Counted from the stretch's first letter, positions 25,523 to 34,588 are shown. The stretch: DNA of 64,000 bases from Pontibacter ramchanderi (GCF_002846395.1 NZ_PJMU01000003.1:496001-560000), one strand, 5' to 3'. Program-made: numbers and translations. Notes: generated from the letters alone by a model not told the origin.

Positions 25523-26911
25523 ATGAAAAAATATTCATACATATTGGCCGCAGCACTTGGTTTGAGCGTGATGACCGGCTGCGAAGAAAGACTGGAAGTG
25601 GCACCGACCACGCAAGTGGAGGCGGATATTGCCGTAACAGATTTCAATTCGTTGGACAAGGCTGCACTTGGTGCTTACAGTGCCGTACAATCTTCAGACT
25701 ACTATGGTTACCGCTACGCCTTCTACAACGAGGTATACTCCGACAACATGGAGTTCATCGGTACTTTTACAACCGACCGTGAAGCGACAAACCGCAACTT
25801 TACAGCTTCTAACCTGCAAATAAACAATACCTGGAGCGCGATCTATGTGGTGATCAACCGTGCGAATACGGTTATCACGCAGGCAGAACGTTTGTTCACT
25901 GCCGGTACGATTACAGCGGAGCAGCGCGATGCCATTCAGGGAGAAATGTATTTCCTGAGAGGCCTGGCTTACTTTGACCTGGTAAAGGTGTTTGGCGGCG
26001 TGCCGCTTGAACTTAATGCTACTACCGGCCTGCCAGATATCCAGTTTTTGCCACGCTCTTCTGAGCAGGACGTCTACAATTCGATCATCAGCGACCTGAC
26101 CAATGCGGAGAACATGCTGGGTACGACCGAAAGCTCAGACCCACGCCGCGCATCCGGTTTGGCTGCGTCTGCCCTGCTGGCCCGCGTATACCTGCAAAAC
26201 GGCAACTACGCCCAGGCGCAGGCCAAAGCCAGCCAGGTGATCGAGAGCGGAGCCTTTGAACTGATGCCTACGTTTGCCAGCATATTCACGACTGAGGGAA
26301 GCGGCAACCGTGAGTCTATCTTCGAGGTCGACTTTACTACAAACGATCAGAACAGCTTGGGCTCTGCCACCAACCCGAACACGCCCGGCCAGAAGTTTTA
26401 TGTACGCCAAGGCACTTATGAGGCGCTGCAGGCATCGGCGGCTAATGGCGATACCCGCTTCCAGGCAACTGTGCGTGTTGAAGGATCTGCCAACCGCCGC
26501 AGACTGCTGAAGTACGAGGATGCTGTGAACAATGCGGACAACGTGATCGTGATCCGCCTGGCAGAGATGTACCTGATCAGAGCAGAAGCTGCTGTAAGGC
26601 AAACTGCCAACGGGGGCGATAACATTCTGCCAGTGCTGCCAACGGTACTTGCCGATATCAACGCGATCAGAAGCAGAGCAGGCCTGCCACGACTGCTGGC
26701 CCTGACAAACAGAGCCGCTCTGGATGAGATCCTGCGTCAGCGTCGTTTGGAGTTCGTAGGTGAAGGCCTTCGCTTTATTGACCTGCGCCGCTACAACCAG
26801 ACCTGTAGCGTGCTGGGCTTCTGCGATGCGCAGGCCTTCCGCAACCTGTGGCCTATACCGCTGCAGCAGATTGAGCGCAACCCTAACCTGGACAAGAACG
26901 AGGGTTATTAA
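25523..26911 (+). CDS. SusD/RagB-family nutrient-binding outer-membrane lipoprotein
   Basis: A 462-residue lipoprotein with lipobox MTGC (C20). The SusD fold is seen in LDKAALGAYSAVQSSDYYGY, the TPR-like helices (VINRANTVITQAERLF, GEMYFLRGLAYFDLVKVFGGVPL) and the C-terminal LRQRRLEFVGEGLRFIDLRRY with WPIPLQQIERNPNLDKNEGY, which is the standard ending. It sits on the cell surface and forms the lid on the SusC barrel. Co-transcribed with the SusC gene and closed by a strong terminator, giving an isolated two-gene import system. Confidence 0.97.
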   Translation: MKKYSYILAAALGLSVMTGCEERLEVAPTTQVEADIAVTDFNSLDKAALGAYSAVQSSDYYGYRYAFYNEVYSDNMEFIGTFTTDREATNRNFTASNLQINNTWSAIYVVINRANTVITQAERLFTAGTITAEQRDAIQGEMYFLRGLAYFDLVKVFGGVPLELNATTGLPDIQFLPRSSEQDVYNSIISDLTNAENMLGTTESSDPRRASGLAASALLARVYLQNGNYAQAQAKASQVIESGAFELMPTFASIFTTEGSGNRESIFEVDFTTNDQNSLGSATNPNTPGQKFYVRQGTYEALQASAANGDTRFQATVRVEGSANRRRLLKYEDAVNNADNVIVIRLAEMYLIRAEAAVRQTANGGDNILPVLPTVLADINAIRSRAGLPRLLALTNRAALDEILRQRRLEFVGEGLRFIDLRRYNQTCSVLGFCDAQAFRNLWPIPLQQIERNPNLDKNEGY

Positions 26912-26931
26912 CACCTGATATTCAATCAAAT

Positions 26932-26971
26932 AAAATAAAAAAGCTCTCCCTGTGGAGAGCTTTTTTATTTT
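26932..26971 (+). terminator. Terminator of the SusC/SusD operon
   Basis: A perfect 18-bp stem from an A-run through GCTCTCC, loop CTGT, and GGAGAGC into a T-run (26932-26949 and 26954-26971). Confidence 0.95.
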
Positions 26972-26984
26972 AAATCGCACAAAA

Positions 26985-27018
26985 ACTAAACAATTAGTTT
27001 GAAAACTAAGTAATTAGT
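26985..27018 (+). promoter_or_regulatory. Two tandem BlaI-type operator dyads
   Basis: Two inverted repeats ACTAA-N4-TTAGT lie at 26985-26998 and 27005-27018, 20 bases centre to centre (about two helical turns), ending 34 bases before the BlaI-like start. BlaI/MecI dimers bind dyads of this size, so autoregulation of the blaI-M56 operon is likely. A TATGTTTA sequence just downstream resembles a -7 box. Confidence 0.65.
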
Positions 27019-27052
27019 TATATGTTTATCCTAACATAGCGAAAAGCACCTT

Positions 27053-27445
27053 ATGAAAGAACTCACCAAAGCCGAAGAAGAGATCATGCAGATCCTCTGG
27101 AAACTGGAAAAGGGATTTGTGAAAGATATCCTGGAAGAGATGCCCGAGCCCAAACCAGCCTACAACACCGTGTCCACCATCGTGCGTATTCTGGAGAAGA
27201 AAGGCTTTGTCGGGTATACCGCCTTTGGCAAGTCGCATGAGTATTTCCCGCTCGTGGCTGAGGACAAGTATAAGAGCTTCTTTCTGAAAAACTTTATGAG
27301 CGGCTATTTCGGGGGTTCCTTCGAAAAGCTCGTTTCGTTCTTCGCCAAGGACAACAACCTGGATGTGAAAGAGCTCGACCAATTGATGCGCCATGTAAAA
27401 AACGACCTGAAAGAAGAGGACCAACAAGATGGAAACAACGGTTAA
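27053..27445 (+). CDS. BlaI/MecI/CopY-family transcriptional repressor
   Basis: A 130-residue winged-helix repressor: ELTKAEEEIMQILWKLEKGFVKDI (helices 1-2), AYNTVSTIVRILEKKGFVGY (recognition helix, about 41-60), then a C-terminal dimerisation region. In known systems an M56 sensor protease such as BlaR1 triggers cleavage of the repressor. Here the next gene encodes such a protease and overlaps this one by 17 bases, so the pair is translationally linked. Two operator-like dyads lie directly upstream. No beta-lactamase or methicillin-resistance gene adjoins, so the regulated function is unknown. Confidence 0.95.
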   Translation: MKELTKAEEEIMQILWKLEKGFVKDILEEMPEPKPAYNTVSTIVRILEKKGFVGYTAFGKSHEYFPLVAEDKYKSFFLKNFMSGYFGGSFEKLVSFFAKDNNLDVKELDQLMRHVKNDLKEEDQQDGNNG

Positions 27446-28859
27446 TTACCTCCTGCAATCGGCCCTGGTGCTGCTGGTGCTCTATGTGTTTTACAGAGTC
27501 GTGCTGCACAACCAGCCCGGCCTGCTCTACAACAGGCTATACCTGCTGCTGGCTCCTCTAGTGGCCCTCATCATTCCGCTGCTGGAGCTGCCGCTACCCT
27601 TCCAGACGGTGCTTCCCACACCTAATGTGATACCGGCCATCCAACTGCAGGAAGTGCAGGTAACTGCTTTCGGGCCTTCCAGTGCAGAAGCTGCACCTTT
27701 ACTCAGCCTCCGTGAAATGCTGCTTCTGCTTTACGGTGCCGTGGGTCTGGTTTTGCTCGTCCGACTAGGTATACAAGTGGCTCGGATCCGGTCGCTGGCC
27801 TCCGCCGCCAGCCCCCTGCCCGCGCCAGATTCCGCAGCAACCGTGCTCCAGACCGAAGGACAGGCACCTTCTTTCGCCTTTCTGCACTACGTGTTTTTGG
27901 GAGACATGCGGCACCTGTCCCCACAGGAACAGCAGCAGATCCTATCGCATGAAATAGCCCACGTGCGCCTGCGCCATACCTACGACGTGCTTTATTATGA
28001 GGTGTTGACGGCGGTGCTGTGGTTTAACCCGTTGGTGTGGCTGATGAAAGAAGAGCTGCGCAACGTACACGAGTTTCAGGCAGATGCCGAGGTGCTGGCC
28101 AACTGCCAGCCGCAGGAATACAGCTCGCTATTGGCCAAGGAGGCGCTTTTTATGGCCGGCATTCCGGTGGGGAGTTATTTCCAGAAACCGCAGGTGTTCC
28201 GCCGGCTGCGCATGCTGCAACTGCATGGCCAGCCAACCAGCAAAATGCGCCTGTTGCTGGCACTGCCGGTTATCCTCTTGTTGCTTGTAACTTTCTCCGC
28301 CAATACCGTAAGCGCCGACGTGTCAGCTTTTGTCGAGGAGCCGGCATCGCTGAAGGAAATCCTGATCACAGCCCCGGCCCGAAAAGCAGGTATACCAGTG
28401 AGGGAGCAGGAGCGCCCAGGTATAAGCCAGGAGCCCCTAGCAGCGCCAGCCAAAGAAACAGCCCCTGTGGTGAAGAAAGACATCAAAATGGTGGAGCCTG
28501 CCGCTAAGTCTGCTCCTTTAAACGAAGAACCTGCTGATGAGAAGCCCTATACCTATGTAGAGAATATGCCCGAGTTCAAGGGTGGCGAAGCGGAGATGAT
28601 GAAGTTTATGGGGCGCAACATCCGCTACCCGAAAGATGCGCAGGAGGCCGGCACTGAGGGGCTGGTTGTGCTGAGCTTTGTAGTAGACAAAGAAGGGCAG
28701 TTGCAGGACATCGCCATCGTAAAGTCGCTGCACGAGTCGCTTGACAAGGAAGCCCTGCGTGTAGTGGAGAAAATGAATGGCCAGTGGACGCCGGGCAGCC
28801 AGAATGGGAGAACTGTACCGGTCCGCTATACCTTGCCGGTTCGCTTCTCGATAAAGTAA
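27429..28859 (+). CDS. M56 (BlaR1-like) membrane metallopeptidase with C-terminal TonB domain
   Basis: A 476-residue membrane protein. N-terminal hydrophobic helices (about 5-50 and 95-115) precede the zinc protease motif HEIAH (174-178) and the third-ligand region NVHEFQAD (about 211-218), followed by a helix near 275-295. Instead of BlaR1's penicillin sensor domain it has a proline/alanine-rich periplasmic linker and a TonB_C domain (about 380-476: MPEFKGGEAEMMKFMGRNIRYP ... PVRYTLPVRFSIK). It probably senses an envelope signal and inactivates the BlaI repressor. How the TonB_C domain acts is unknown; such domains bind TonB-box peptides of outer-membrane transporters. Confidence 0.92.
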   Translation: METTVNYLLQSALVLLVLYVFYRVVLHNQPGLLYNRLYLLLAPLVALIIPLLELPLPFQTVLPTPNVIPAIQLQEVQVTAFGPSSAEAAPLLSLREMLLLLYGAVGLVLLVRLGIQVARIRSLASAASPLPAPDSAATVLQTEGQAPSFAFLHYVFLGDMRHLSPQEQQQILSHEIAHVRLRHTYDVLYYEVLTAVLWFNPLVWLMKEELRNVHEFQADAEVLANCQPQEYSSLLAKEALFMAGIPVGSYFQKPQVFRRLRMLQLHGQPTSKMRLLLALPVILLLLVTFSANTVSADVSAFVEEPASLKEILITAPARKAGIPVREQERPGISQEPLAAPAKETAPVVKKDIKMVEPAAKSAPLNEEPADEKPYTYVENMPEFKGGEAEMMKFMGRNIRYPKDAQEAGTEGLVVLSFVVDKEGQLQDIAIVKSLHESLDKEALRVVEKMNGQWTPGSQNGRTVPVRYTLPVRFSIK

Positions 28860-28961
28860 TAGCTTATAGCCTTTCTATACCTGATTTGCCCGGTCTAAAA
28901 ACCGGGACAGGACGACTATTGCCTTTTCTTTTCTAAAACAGAACCTTAAAACTTACATCTC

Positions 28962-30224
28962 ATGAAAAACAAAAACACACACAAAGCCTGGCTGGCCGCT
29001 CCCCTGCTGGCCCTTTCCCTCAGCTTCGGCATGCAGCCGGAGGCCGTAGCGCAAAGCACAAAAACAAATAAGGAGCCTTACGCCTATGTAGAGCAGATGC
29101 CTGAGTTTAAGGGCGGCGAGGCCGGGATGATGAAATTCCTGGGCACCAACATCCAGTATCCGGCCGCTGCCAGGAGCAATGGCGTGGAAGGCTTGGTGGT
29201 GGCCAGCTTTGTAGTGGAGACCGACGGCAGTATAAACGAAGTGAAGATCCTGAAGTCGCTGGGGCACGGTACCGACGAGGAAACACAGCGGGTCGTGAAA
29301 CTGATGAACGGCCATTGGCTGCCAGGCAGGCAAAAGGGTGAGGTAGTGCGGGTGCGCTATACCTTGCCGGTGCGCTTTGCGCTCACCGAAGCCGACCGAG
29401 CCGCATCAGCCGATGTAGCCAACCGCATGCCTGCCTTTAAGGGAGACGAGGGGGCTATGCAGCAAACCATGAAGGCCCACCTCGCCCTACCAGCAGAAGC
29501 CAAAAAGGAGAACCTGAATGCCCGTGTGGTAGTGAAGTTCTATGTAGACAAAGCAGGCCAGGTAAGCAACGTGCGGCTGGAAGGCACCAAACTGAAGAAA
29601 ACGGTTGGCCCCGGCTCCGAACTCGATTACATGGACGCTTCCACGTTTCAGCTGCAGAATAAAACCATTTTGGCCAAACTTTCCGAATCGGCAATGGCGG
29701 CAGTTAAGGCTACGTCTGGCCAGTGGGAGCCGGCCCTAAAGAGCGGCCAGCCAACCGGTGCCGAGGTGGTACTGCCTGTGCAGTTCCTGAGCTCGGAATC
29801 GGGCCAGGGTAGCGAAAAAATGGGCACACCGAGCATGACAAAGTATACCAAGAATTTCTACAAAGCCGAAGAGGTGGATGTAAAGCCAACTTTAAAGGAT
29901 GGTTCTTTAGAACGCTACCTCGCCAAAAACCTGCGCTACCCAGCTGGAGCTGACTACGAAGGTATAATAGGTTTGACGTACATGGTTAAAGAGAACGGCG
30001 ACGTCATGACCATGATTCCGACCAGCATCGGCAAAGAATTACACGACATGCTGTCGACCGCTTTCCGCAGCACAAACGGGAAATGGAACCCAGGCAAGGT
30101 AGACGGTCAAGCGGTGGCTGTATCGCAAACGGTTAAAATCCTGTTCGTGATCGAGGGAAGCGCCAAAAAGCCCTCAGCCGAAGACCTGAAAAGCGCCGAT
30201 GTGGTGGTGACAAAGCGTAAATAA
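28962..30224 (+). CDS. Secreted protein with three TonB_C-like repeats
   Basis: A 420-residue protein with a signal peptide ending near MQPEAVAQS (about residue 30). The first TonB_C domain (about 40-145, YVEQMPEFKGGEAGMMKFLG ... PVRFAL) is nearly the same as the one ending the M56 protein. A second diverged copy (about 150-275, NRMPAFKGDEGAMQQTMK ... EVVLPVQFL) and a third (about 305-405, TLKDGSLERYLAKNLRYP ... SQTVKILFVIEG) follow. It has no membrane anchor apart from the signal peptide, so it should be periplasmic. Located 102 bases after the M56 gene and probably co-transcribed; likely a duplication product that may compete for or relay the same ligand. Confidence 0.85.
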   Translation: MKNKNTHKAWLAAPLLALSLSFGMQPEAVAQSTKTNKEPYAYVEQMPEFKGGEAGMMKFLGTNIQYPAAARSNGVEGLVVASFVVETDGSINEVKILKSLGHGTDEETQRVVKLMNGHWLPGRQKGEVVRVRYTLPVRFALTEADRAASADVANRMPAFKGDEGAMQQTMKAHLALPAEAKKENLNARVVVKFYVDKAGQVSNVRLEGTKLKKTVGPGSELDYMDASTFQLQNKTILAKLSESAMAAVKATSGQWEPALKSGQPTGAEVVLPVQFLSSESGQGSEKMGTPSMTKYTKNFYKAEEVDVKPTLKDGSLERYLAKNLRYPAGADYEGIIGLTYMVKENGDVMTMIPTSIGKELHDMLSTAFRSTNGKWNPGKVDGQAVAVSQTVKILFVIEGSAKKPSAEDLKSADVVVTKRK

Positions 30225-30256
30225 GCTATTCAAACGCTACAGCCGACTAATTTAAG

Positions 30257-30369
30257 CAGTAACGGAGCAAAGCACAGCCCCACTACTTGCCTTGCTCAAA
30301 GGAAGTTATGAGGTAGTGGTCGTGAATAAAAAGGCAGAGGCGCGGAAACTGAAAATCAAAGTTAAGTAA
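30257..30369 (+). pseudogene. Possible 3' remnant of a lost gene
   Basis: A frame without ATG, opened by a stop at 30254-30256, reads about 37 codons ending GSYEVVVVNKKAEARKLKIKVK and stop TAA at 30367-30369, directly before a terminator. The alternating strand-like residues look like the tail of an extracellular beta domain. It may be a decayed C-terminus; too short to name, and chance is possible. Confidence 0.3.
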
Positions 30370-30371
30370 CA

Positions 30372-30408
30372 AGAAAGCCACCAGGATGCAGCATCCTGGT
30401 GGCTTTCT
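30372..30408. terminator. Bidirectional terminator between TonB_C gene and surE
   Basis: An inverted repeat of about 17 bp, AGAAAGCCACCAGGATGC / GCATCCTGGTGGCTTTCT, followed by a T-rich stretch on the plus strand. It is placed between convergent genes. Confidence 0.75.
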
Positions 30409-30434
30409 CTTAAACGCTATACCTAAGCTATACC

Positions 30435-31208
30435 TTACAAATCCCACTCGTTGAGCGTCGACATGGCGTGATAGGCGGTCATATCGAACTGGCAGGGCAC
30501 CACCGACACGTAGTTATTCAACAGCGCCCACTCGTCGGTGTCCTCTCCCCTGTCATGGTTCACAAAGCTGCCCGTGAGCCAGAAATAGCGGCGGTTGCGC
30601 GGGTCCAGTCGCTCGTCGAACTCCTCCTGCCACTTGGCATGGGCCTGACGGCATATCTTCACGCCTTGAATCGGCTCGCTGCTTTTCTTAGGCAGGTTCA
30701 CGTTCAGCGCCGTGTTTTCAGGTATACCATGCTCCAGCGCCTGCCGGATGATCAGTTCTACAAACTCCTCGGTATGCGAAAAATCAGCCTCGTGCCCGTA
30801 GTCGCAGAGGGAAAACCCGATGGCAGGAAGCCCTTCGATGGCCGCCTCAATAGCCGCAGACATGGTGCCGGAGTAGAGCACGCTGATGCTGGAGTTAGAG
30901 CCATGGTTGATGCCGCTTACCACCAGGTCGGGCTTGCGGTCTTTCAGCACATGAAACTTGGCCAGCTTCACGCAATCGGCCGGGGTGCCGGAGCACTCGT
31001 AGGCCTCTATACCTAAATCGTCGAAAGCAATGGAGCGGTCGAGGCGCAGCGTGTTACCAATCGTAATCGCGTGTCCCATACCTGACTGCGGCCCATCGGG
31101 TGCCACAACCACTACTTCTCCTACCTTTTGGGCCACGCGCACCAGCGTACGTATACCTGGCGCTGTAATGCCGTCGTCGTTCGAAACCAGTATCAATGGT
31201 AAAGCCAT
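30435..31208 (-). CDS. surE: 5'/3'-nucleotidase SurE
   Basis: A 257-residue SurE of normal size. The metal site VSNDDGITAPGI (about 8-19) and NHGSNSSISVLYSGTMSAAIEA (about 100-121) with the conserved asparagine and serines are intact. SurE dephosphorylates nucleoside 5'- and 3'-monophosphates and short polyphosphates in the cytoplasm, often in stationary phase. Monocistronic, convergent with the TonB_C gene. The stop TAA is followed at once by GGTATAG on the minus strand, so the stop overlaps an AGGTATAG octamer. Confidence 0.96.
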   Translation of the reverse strand: MALPLILVSNDDGITAPGIRTLVRVAQKVGEVVVVAPDGPQSGMGHAITIGNTLRLDRSIAFDDLGIEAYECSGTPADCVKLAKFHVLKDRKPDLVVSGINHGSNSSISVLYSGTMSAAIEAAIEGLPAIGFSLCDYGHEADFSHTEEFVELIIRQALEHGIPENTALNVNLPKKSSEPIQGVKICRQAHAKWQEEFDERLDPRNRRYFWLTGSFVNHDRGEDTDEWALLNNYVSVVPCQFDMTAYHAMSTLNEWDL

Positions 31209-31327
31209 TTTGTTATTTTAAGTTGATGTATGACTAAATAAACGTTTTACGTTTTCGTGCTAATATACGACAACCCGGACTGTCATAACAGGGTTAGAAT
31301 GAATATAACGATCCATTGCCTCACCTT

Positions 31328-31963
31328 ATGCTGAAGAAACTCTTTTACGCCGTCTTGTTGGGGGTGGGCATGGCAGCTTGCCTTTCCGACCGCGACAACA
31401 CCGATCAGACGGCCACTGCCACAGACACGCTACCCGACGATGGCGACCTAACGACAACAACTGCCGATCCTGAAACGAGCTCCCCTGCGGCAGACCCTGC
31501 AAACCTGGTGATCGCCCGGGGCCGGGCCGGACTGGTGCGCATCGGAATGCCCATAGCAGAACTGCGCAGCCAGGCAATGCCAGGCCTGCAGATACGAGAC
31601 ACCACGCTGCAACTCGAGGGCCAGCCCTACACGGCGTATGTGGTCAGCACCACGGAGCGCGCACCAGGTATACTGGTGGAGCAAAACTGCGAACCCGACT
31701 GCCAGGTATGGCGCATCAGCATCCGCGACCCTCATTACAAAACAGCACAAGGTATAGGACTCGGATCGAAATACAGTGAAGTGGCACAGCACTTTCCCAT
31801 CTCCTACACGAGTATGGGCGAGGCGGGTTTTGTGGCAGTGAGCGAACAGGCGGGCCTATCCTTTATACTGGACACCAGCCAGTTAGATCAGAATATCCTG
31901 CACAAACTAAAGCCAGAACAGGTACCGGCCAATACCCTGGTGCGCGGCATTTTAATATATTAG
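31328..31963 (+). CDS. Hypothetical lipoprotein
   Basis: A 211-residue lipoprotein from ATG 31328 (MLKKLFYAVLLGVGMAAC), with lipobox MAAC and a Thr/Asp/Ala-rich low-complexity linker (about 20-60). The folded part begins NLVIARGRAGLVRIGMPIAELR and holds a cysteine pair in VEQNCEPDCQVWRISI that may form a disulfide. The short GLVRIGM..AELR stretch resembles a motif in small secreted Bacteroidota proteins, but I do not recognise a named family. Position 41 bases before doxX suggests possible co-transcription. Confidence 0.7.
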   Translation: MLKKLFYAVLLGVGMAACLSDRDNTDQTATATDTLPDDGDLTTTTADPETSSPAADPANLVIARGRAGLVRIGMPIAELRSQAMPGLQIRDTTLQLEGQPYTAYVVSTTERAPGILVEQNCEPDCQVWRISIRDPHYKTAQGIGLGSKYSEVAQHFPISYTSMGEAGFVAVSEQAGLSFILDTSQLDQNILHKLKPEQVPANTLVRGILIY

Positions 31964-32003
31964 ATTTTTGTGATATTTCCGCGGATTGCGTATTATTGCT
32001 CTC

Positions 32004-32450
32004 ATGTCATTACTCCGCACCCGCTACAGCTATAAAAACACCGGTCTACTGCTGCTTCGCATCGGCATCGGCATTATGTTCATTCTGCATGGCTGGCCTA
32101 AAATGGTCGGCGGGCCCGAGCGCTGGGCCAAGATCGGGGCGAACATGCAGCTGCTGGGGATAGACTTTATGCCGGAGTTCTGGGGCTTTATGGCGGCATT
32201 CGCCGAAACAGTGGGCGGTGCCCTGCTGGTGCTGGGACTTTTCTTCCGGCCTACCATTATCCTGCTCGTTATCACCATGGTGGTGGCCACGTGGCGCCAC
32301 GTGGCGGCCGGCGACGGTTTCGGGGGCTATTCTCATGCCTTGGAAGCAGCTATCCTTTTCTTTGCGCTTTACTTTATCGGCCCGGGCAGGTATAGCCTGG
32401 ACAAAGCCTTGTTTCCGACAAACAAACACCGCAAGACTTTTCAGGTATAG
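32004..32450 (+). CDS. DoxX-family membrane protein
   Basis: A 148-residue protein from ATG 32004. Four hydrophobic helices are visible: NTGLLLLRIGIGIMFILHGWPK, FWGFMAAFAETVGGALLVLGL, TIILLVITMVVATWRH and ALEAAILFFALYFIGPGRYSLD, the last ending in the GPGRYSLD motif of DoxX/SURF4-like proteins. Family members take part in thiol redox and stress responses in other bacteria; role here is not shown. The stop TAG is the end of an AGGTATAG octamer (32443-32450). Confidence 0.9.
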   Translation: MSLLRTRYSYKNTGLLLLRIGIGIMFILHGWPKMVGGPERWAKIGANMQLLGIDFMPEFWGFMAAFAETVGGALLVLGLFFRPTIILLVITMVVATWRHVAAGDGFGGYSHALEAAILFFALYFIGPGRYSLDKALFPTNKHRKTFQV

Positions 32451-32700
32451 CTTTTTCAAACGATGGAGTATGTTGGCAAAAGCCCATAGGCGTTCATAGT
32501 AGCGTCTGGTAACTAACTGCTTTAAAATACCCCCTGCACCCTCTGAACACAGAGATAAACCTTTTCCTCTATACCTATACCTGACCAAAGTCTCCGCTAT
32601 ACCCTGTATCCATAAAATGGAAGTCCTCACACTTTTCTAATTCCATTTCTGAGCATAAATGGTTAACATTGCTTTGCAAGACCAATTGTAAACACCATAC

Positions 32701-34452
32701 ATGCTAACCACCCTGCTCTTGGCCACGCTGCTGGCCACCGGAACACCTGACAAAACCGACCTCAAAACGCCCTACGAGAAAGGCAACAAGAACCAGACTG
32801 CCACCTACGACGAAGCCATCGACTGGTACCGCAAGCTCGATGCCGCCTACGACGAGGTGAAAATGGTGCCTTACGGCTACACCGATTCCGGCCGACTGCT
32901 GCACCTGGTCATCATCTCCACCGATAAGGATTTTGATCCGAAATCGGTTAAACAGAAAGACAAGCGCGTGCTGCTGATCCAGAACGGCATCCACCCCGGA
33001 GAGCCGGAAGGTATAGACGCGACCATGCTGCTGGCCCGCGACTACCTGCAGGACAAAAACAAACGCAAGCAGCTCGATAATGTGGTGCTCGCCATTATAC
33101 CTGTTTACAACATCGGAGGCGCCCTGAACCGCAACAGCCATACCCGCACCAACCAGAATGGTCCGGAGAGCTACGGCTTCCGGGGCAATGCCCGCAACCT
33201 CGACCTGAACCGCGACTACCTTAAGACGGATTCTAAAAACGCCCAGACCTTCCACCTCATCTACCGCGATTGGGACCCGGATGTGTTCATGGACAACCAT
33301 ACCTCCAACGGCGCCGATTACCAGCACGTGATGACGCTGATCGCCACGCAGCACAACAAACTCAACCCGACGCTGGCCGGTTACCTGCAGGGCAAAATGC
33401 TGCCGGCGCTTTATGAGGGAATGAAAAAAGACAAATTCCCGATGGTGCCCTACATGAATACCATTGGTGAGACGCCTGAGAAAGGCATCATTGGCTTTAT
33501 GGAGTCGCCACGTTATGCCACAGGCTACACGGCGCTGTACAATACCATAGGCTTTGTGCCGGAAACGCACATGCTCAAGCCCTTCGACCAGCGGGTGCAG
33601 TCGACTTACAAGCTGATGGAGCACATGATCAGCACCGTGAGCCGCGATGCCAAAGAGATAGGCCAGCTCCGCGCCAAAGCCAAACAGGAAACGCTAACGC
33701 AGAAAACCTTCGCGCTGGACTGGCAGCTGGATACCACCAAAGTGGAGAAGATCCCTTTCCTGGGCTATGCCGCCAAGTACAAGCCGAGCGAAGTGAGCGG
33801 ACTCGAGCGCCTCTACTACGACCGCAAAGCCCCTTATTCCACTAACATCAACTACTACAACACCTTCACCCCAACCGTAACGGTAGAGAAGCCGGTGGCC
33901 TATATTATTCCGCAGGCCTGGCGCGAGGTGATTGACCGCCTGAAGCTGAACAAAGTGGAAATGCGCCAACTCAAGCGCGACACCACCCTTACCCTCGACA
34001 CTTACTACATCACCGACTACAAAACCGGGCAGCGTCCGTACGAGGGCCACTACCTGCACTACGGCACGCAAGTGGAGACGCGCACCATGCCGCGCCAGTT
34101 TCTGAAAGGCGACTACGTGGTATACCTGAATCAGGAGGCCAACCGCTTTCTGGTAGAGGCCCTGGAGCCGCAAGCCGTGGACTCCTACTTCAACTGGAAC
34201 TTCTTCGACGGCATCCTGATGCAGAAAGAGTACTTCTCGAGCTATGTATTTGAAGACCTGGCCGCTGAGATTCTCCAAAAGAACCCGGACCTGCGCAAGC
34301 AGTTGGAAGAGCGAAAGAAAAAAGATCCGGAGTTCGCCAAGAGCGCCCGCGCCCAGCTGGACTTTGTGTACCGCAACTCCCCGCACTACGAGCCGACGCA
34401 CCAGATGTACCCGGTCGGCCGACTGATGCAGGATGTGAAACTGCCACTGTAA
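32701..34452 (+). CDS. M14-family zinc carboxypeptidase, exported
   Basis: A 583-residue protein with a short hydrophobic N-terminus (MLTTLLLATLLATGTP). Zinc ligands are in IHPGEPEG (H98, E101) and a third histidine in FMDNHTSNGADY (about 201). The substrate arginine region NARNLDLNRDYLK and the catalytic glutamate candidate in GFVPETHML (about 287) fit M14 carboxypeptidases, which trim C-terminal residues from peptides or peptidoglycan stems. The C-terminal 280 residues form an additional domain that I do not recognise. It is monocistronic and followed by a hairpin terminator. Confidence 0.88.
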   Translation: MLTTLLLATLLATGTPDKTDLKTPYEKGNKNQTATYDEAIDWYRKLDAAYDEVKMVPYGYTDSGRLLHLVIISTDKDFDPKSVKQKDKRVLLIQNGIHPGEPEGIDATMLLARDYLQDKNKRKQLDNVVLAIIPVYNIGGALNRNSHTRTNQNGPESYGFRGNARNLDLNRDYLKTDSKNAQTFHLIYRDWDPDVFMDNHTSNGADYQHVMTLIATQHNKLNPTLAGYLQGKMLPALYEGMKKDKFPMVPYMNTIGETPEKGIIGFMESPRYATGYTALYNTIGFVPETHMLKPFDQRVQSTYKLMEHMISTVSRDAKEIGQLRAKAKQETLTQKTFALDWQLDTTKVEKIPFLGYAAKYKPSEVSGLERLYYDRKAPYSTNINYYNTFTPTVTVEKPVAYIIPQAWREVIDRLKLNKVEMRQLKRDTTLTLDTYYITDYKTGQRPYEGHYLHYGTQVETRTMPRQFLKGDYVVYLNQEANRFLVEALEPQAVDSYFNWNFFDGILMQKEYFSSYVFEDLAAEILQKNPDLRKQLEERKKKDPEFAKSARAQLDFVYRNSPHYEPTHQMYPVGRLMQDVKLPL

Positions 34453-34470
34453 AAAAAATTAGTCTATCAT

Positions 34471-34503
34471 TGCGAAGGCCACCTTCATCGGGTGGCTTTC
34501 GCA
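34471..34503 (+). terminator. Hairpin after the M14 peptidase gene
   Basis: Stem GCGAAGGCCACC / GGTGGCTTTCGC (34472-34483 and 34491-34502, one G-T pair), followed by AGTTTTAA. It starts about 20 bases after the stop. Confidence 0.75.
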
Positions 34504-34588
34504 GTTTTAAGGTATAGCGAAGAAATCATATATTTGTATACACCAGCTTGCGATCCACGTACAGCCCGAAGATTGAAACGCACAAACT

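Noticed and set aside
22425..26911. Polysaccharide utilisation locus
   Set aside because: Only SusC and SusD are present; no carbohydrate enzyme or regulator adjoins, so the substrate may not be a glycan.
27053..28859. Beta-lactam resistance regulator pair
   Set aside because: The sensor domain for penicillin is missing and no beta-lactamase adjoins; the serine hydrolase at 12.7 kb is remote.
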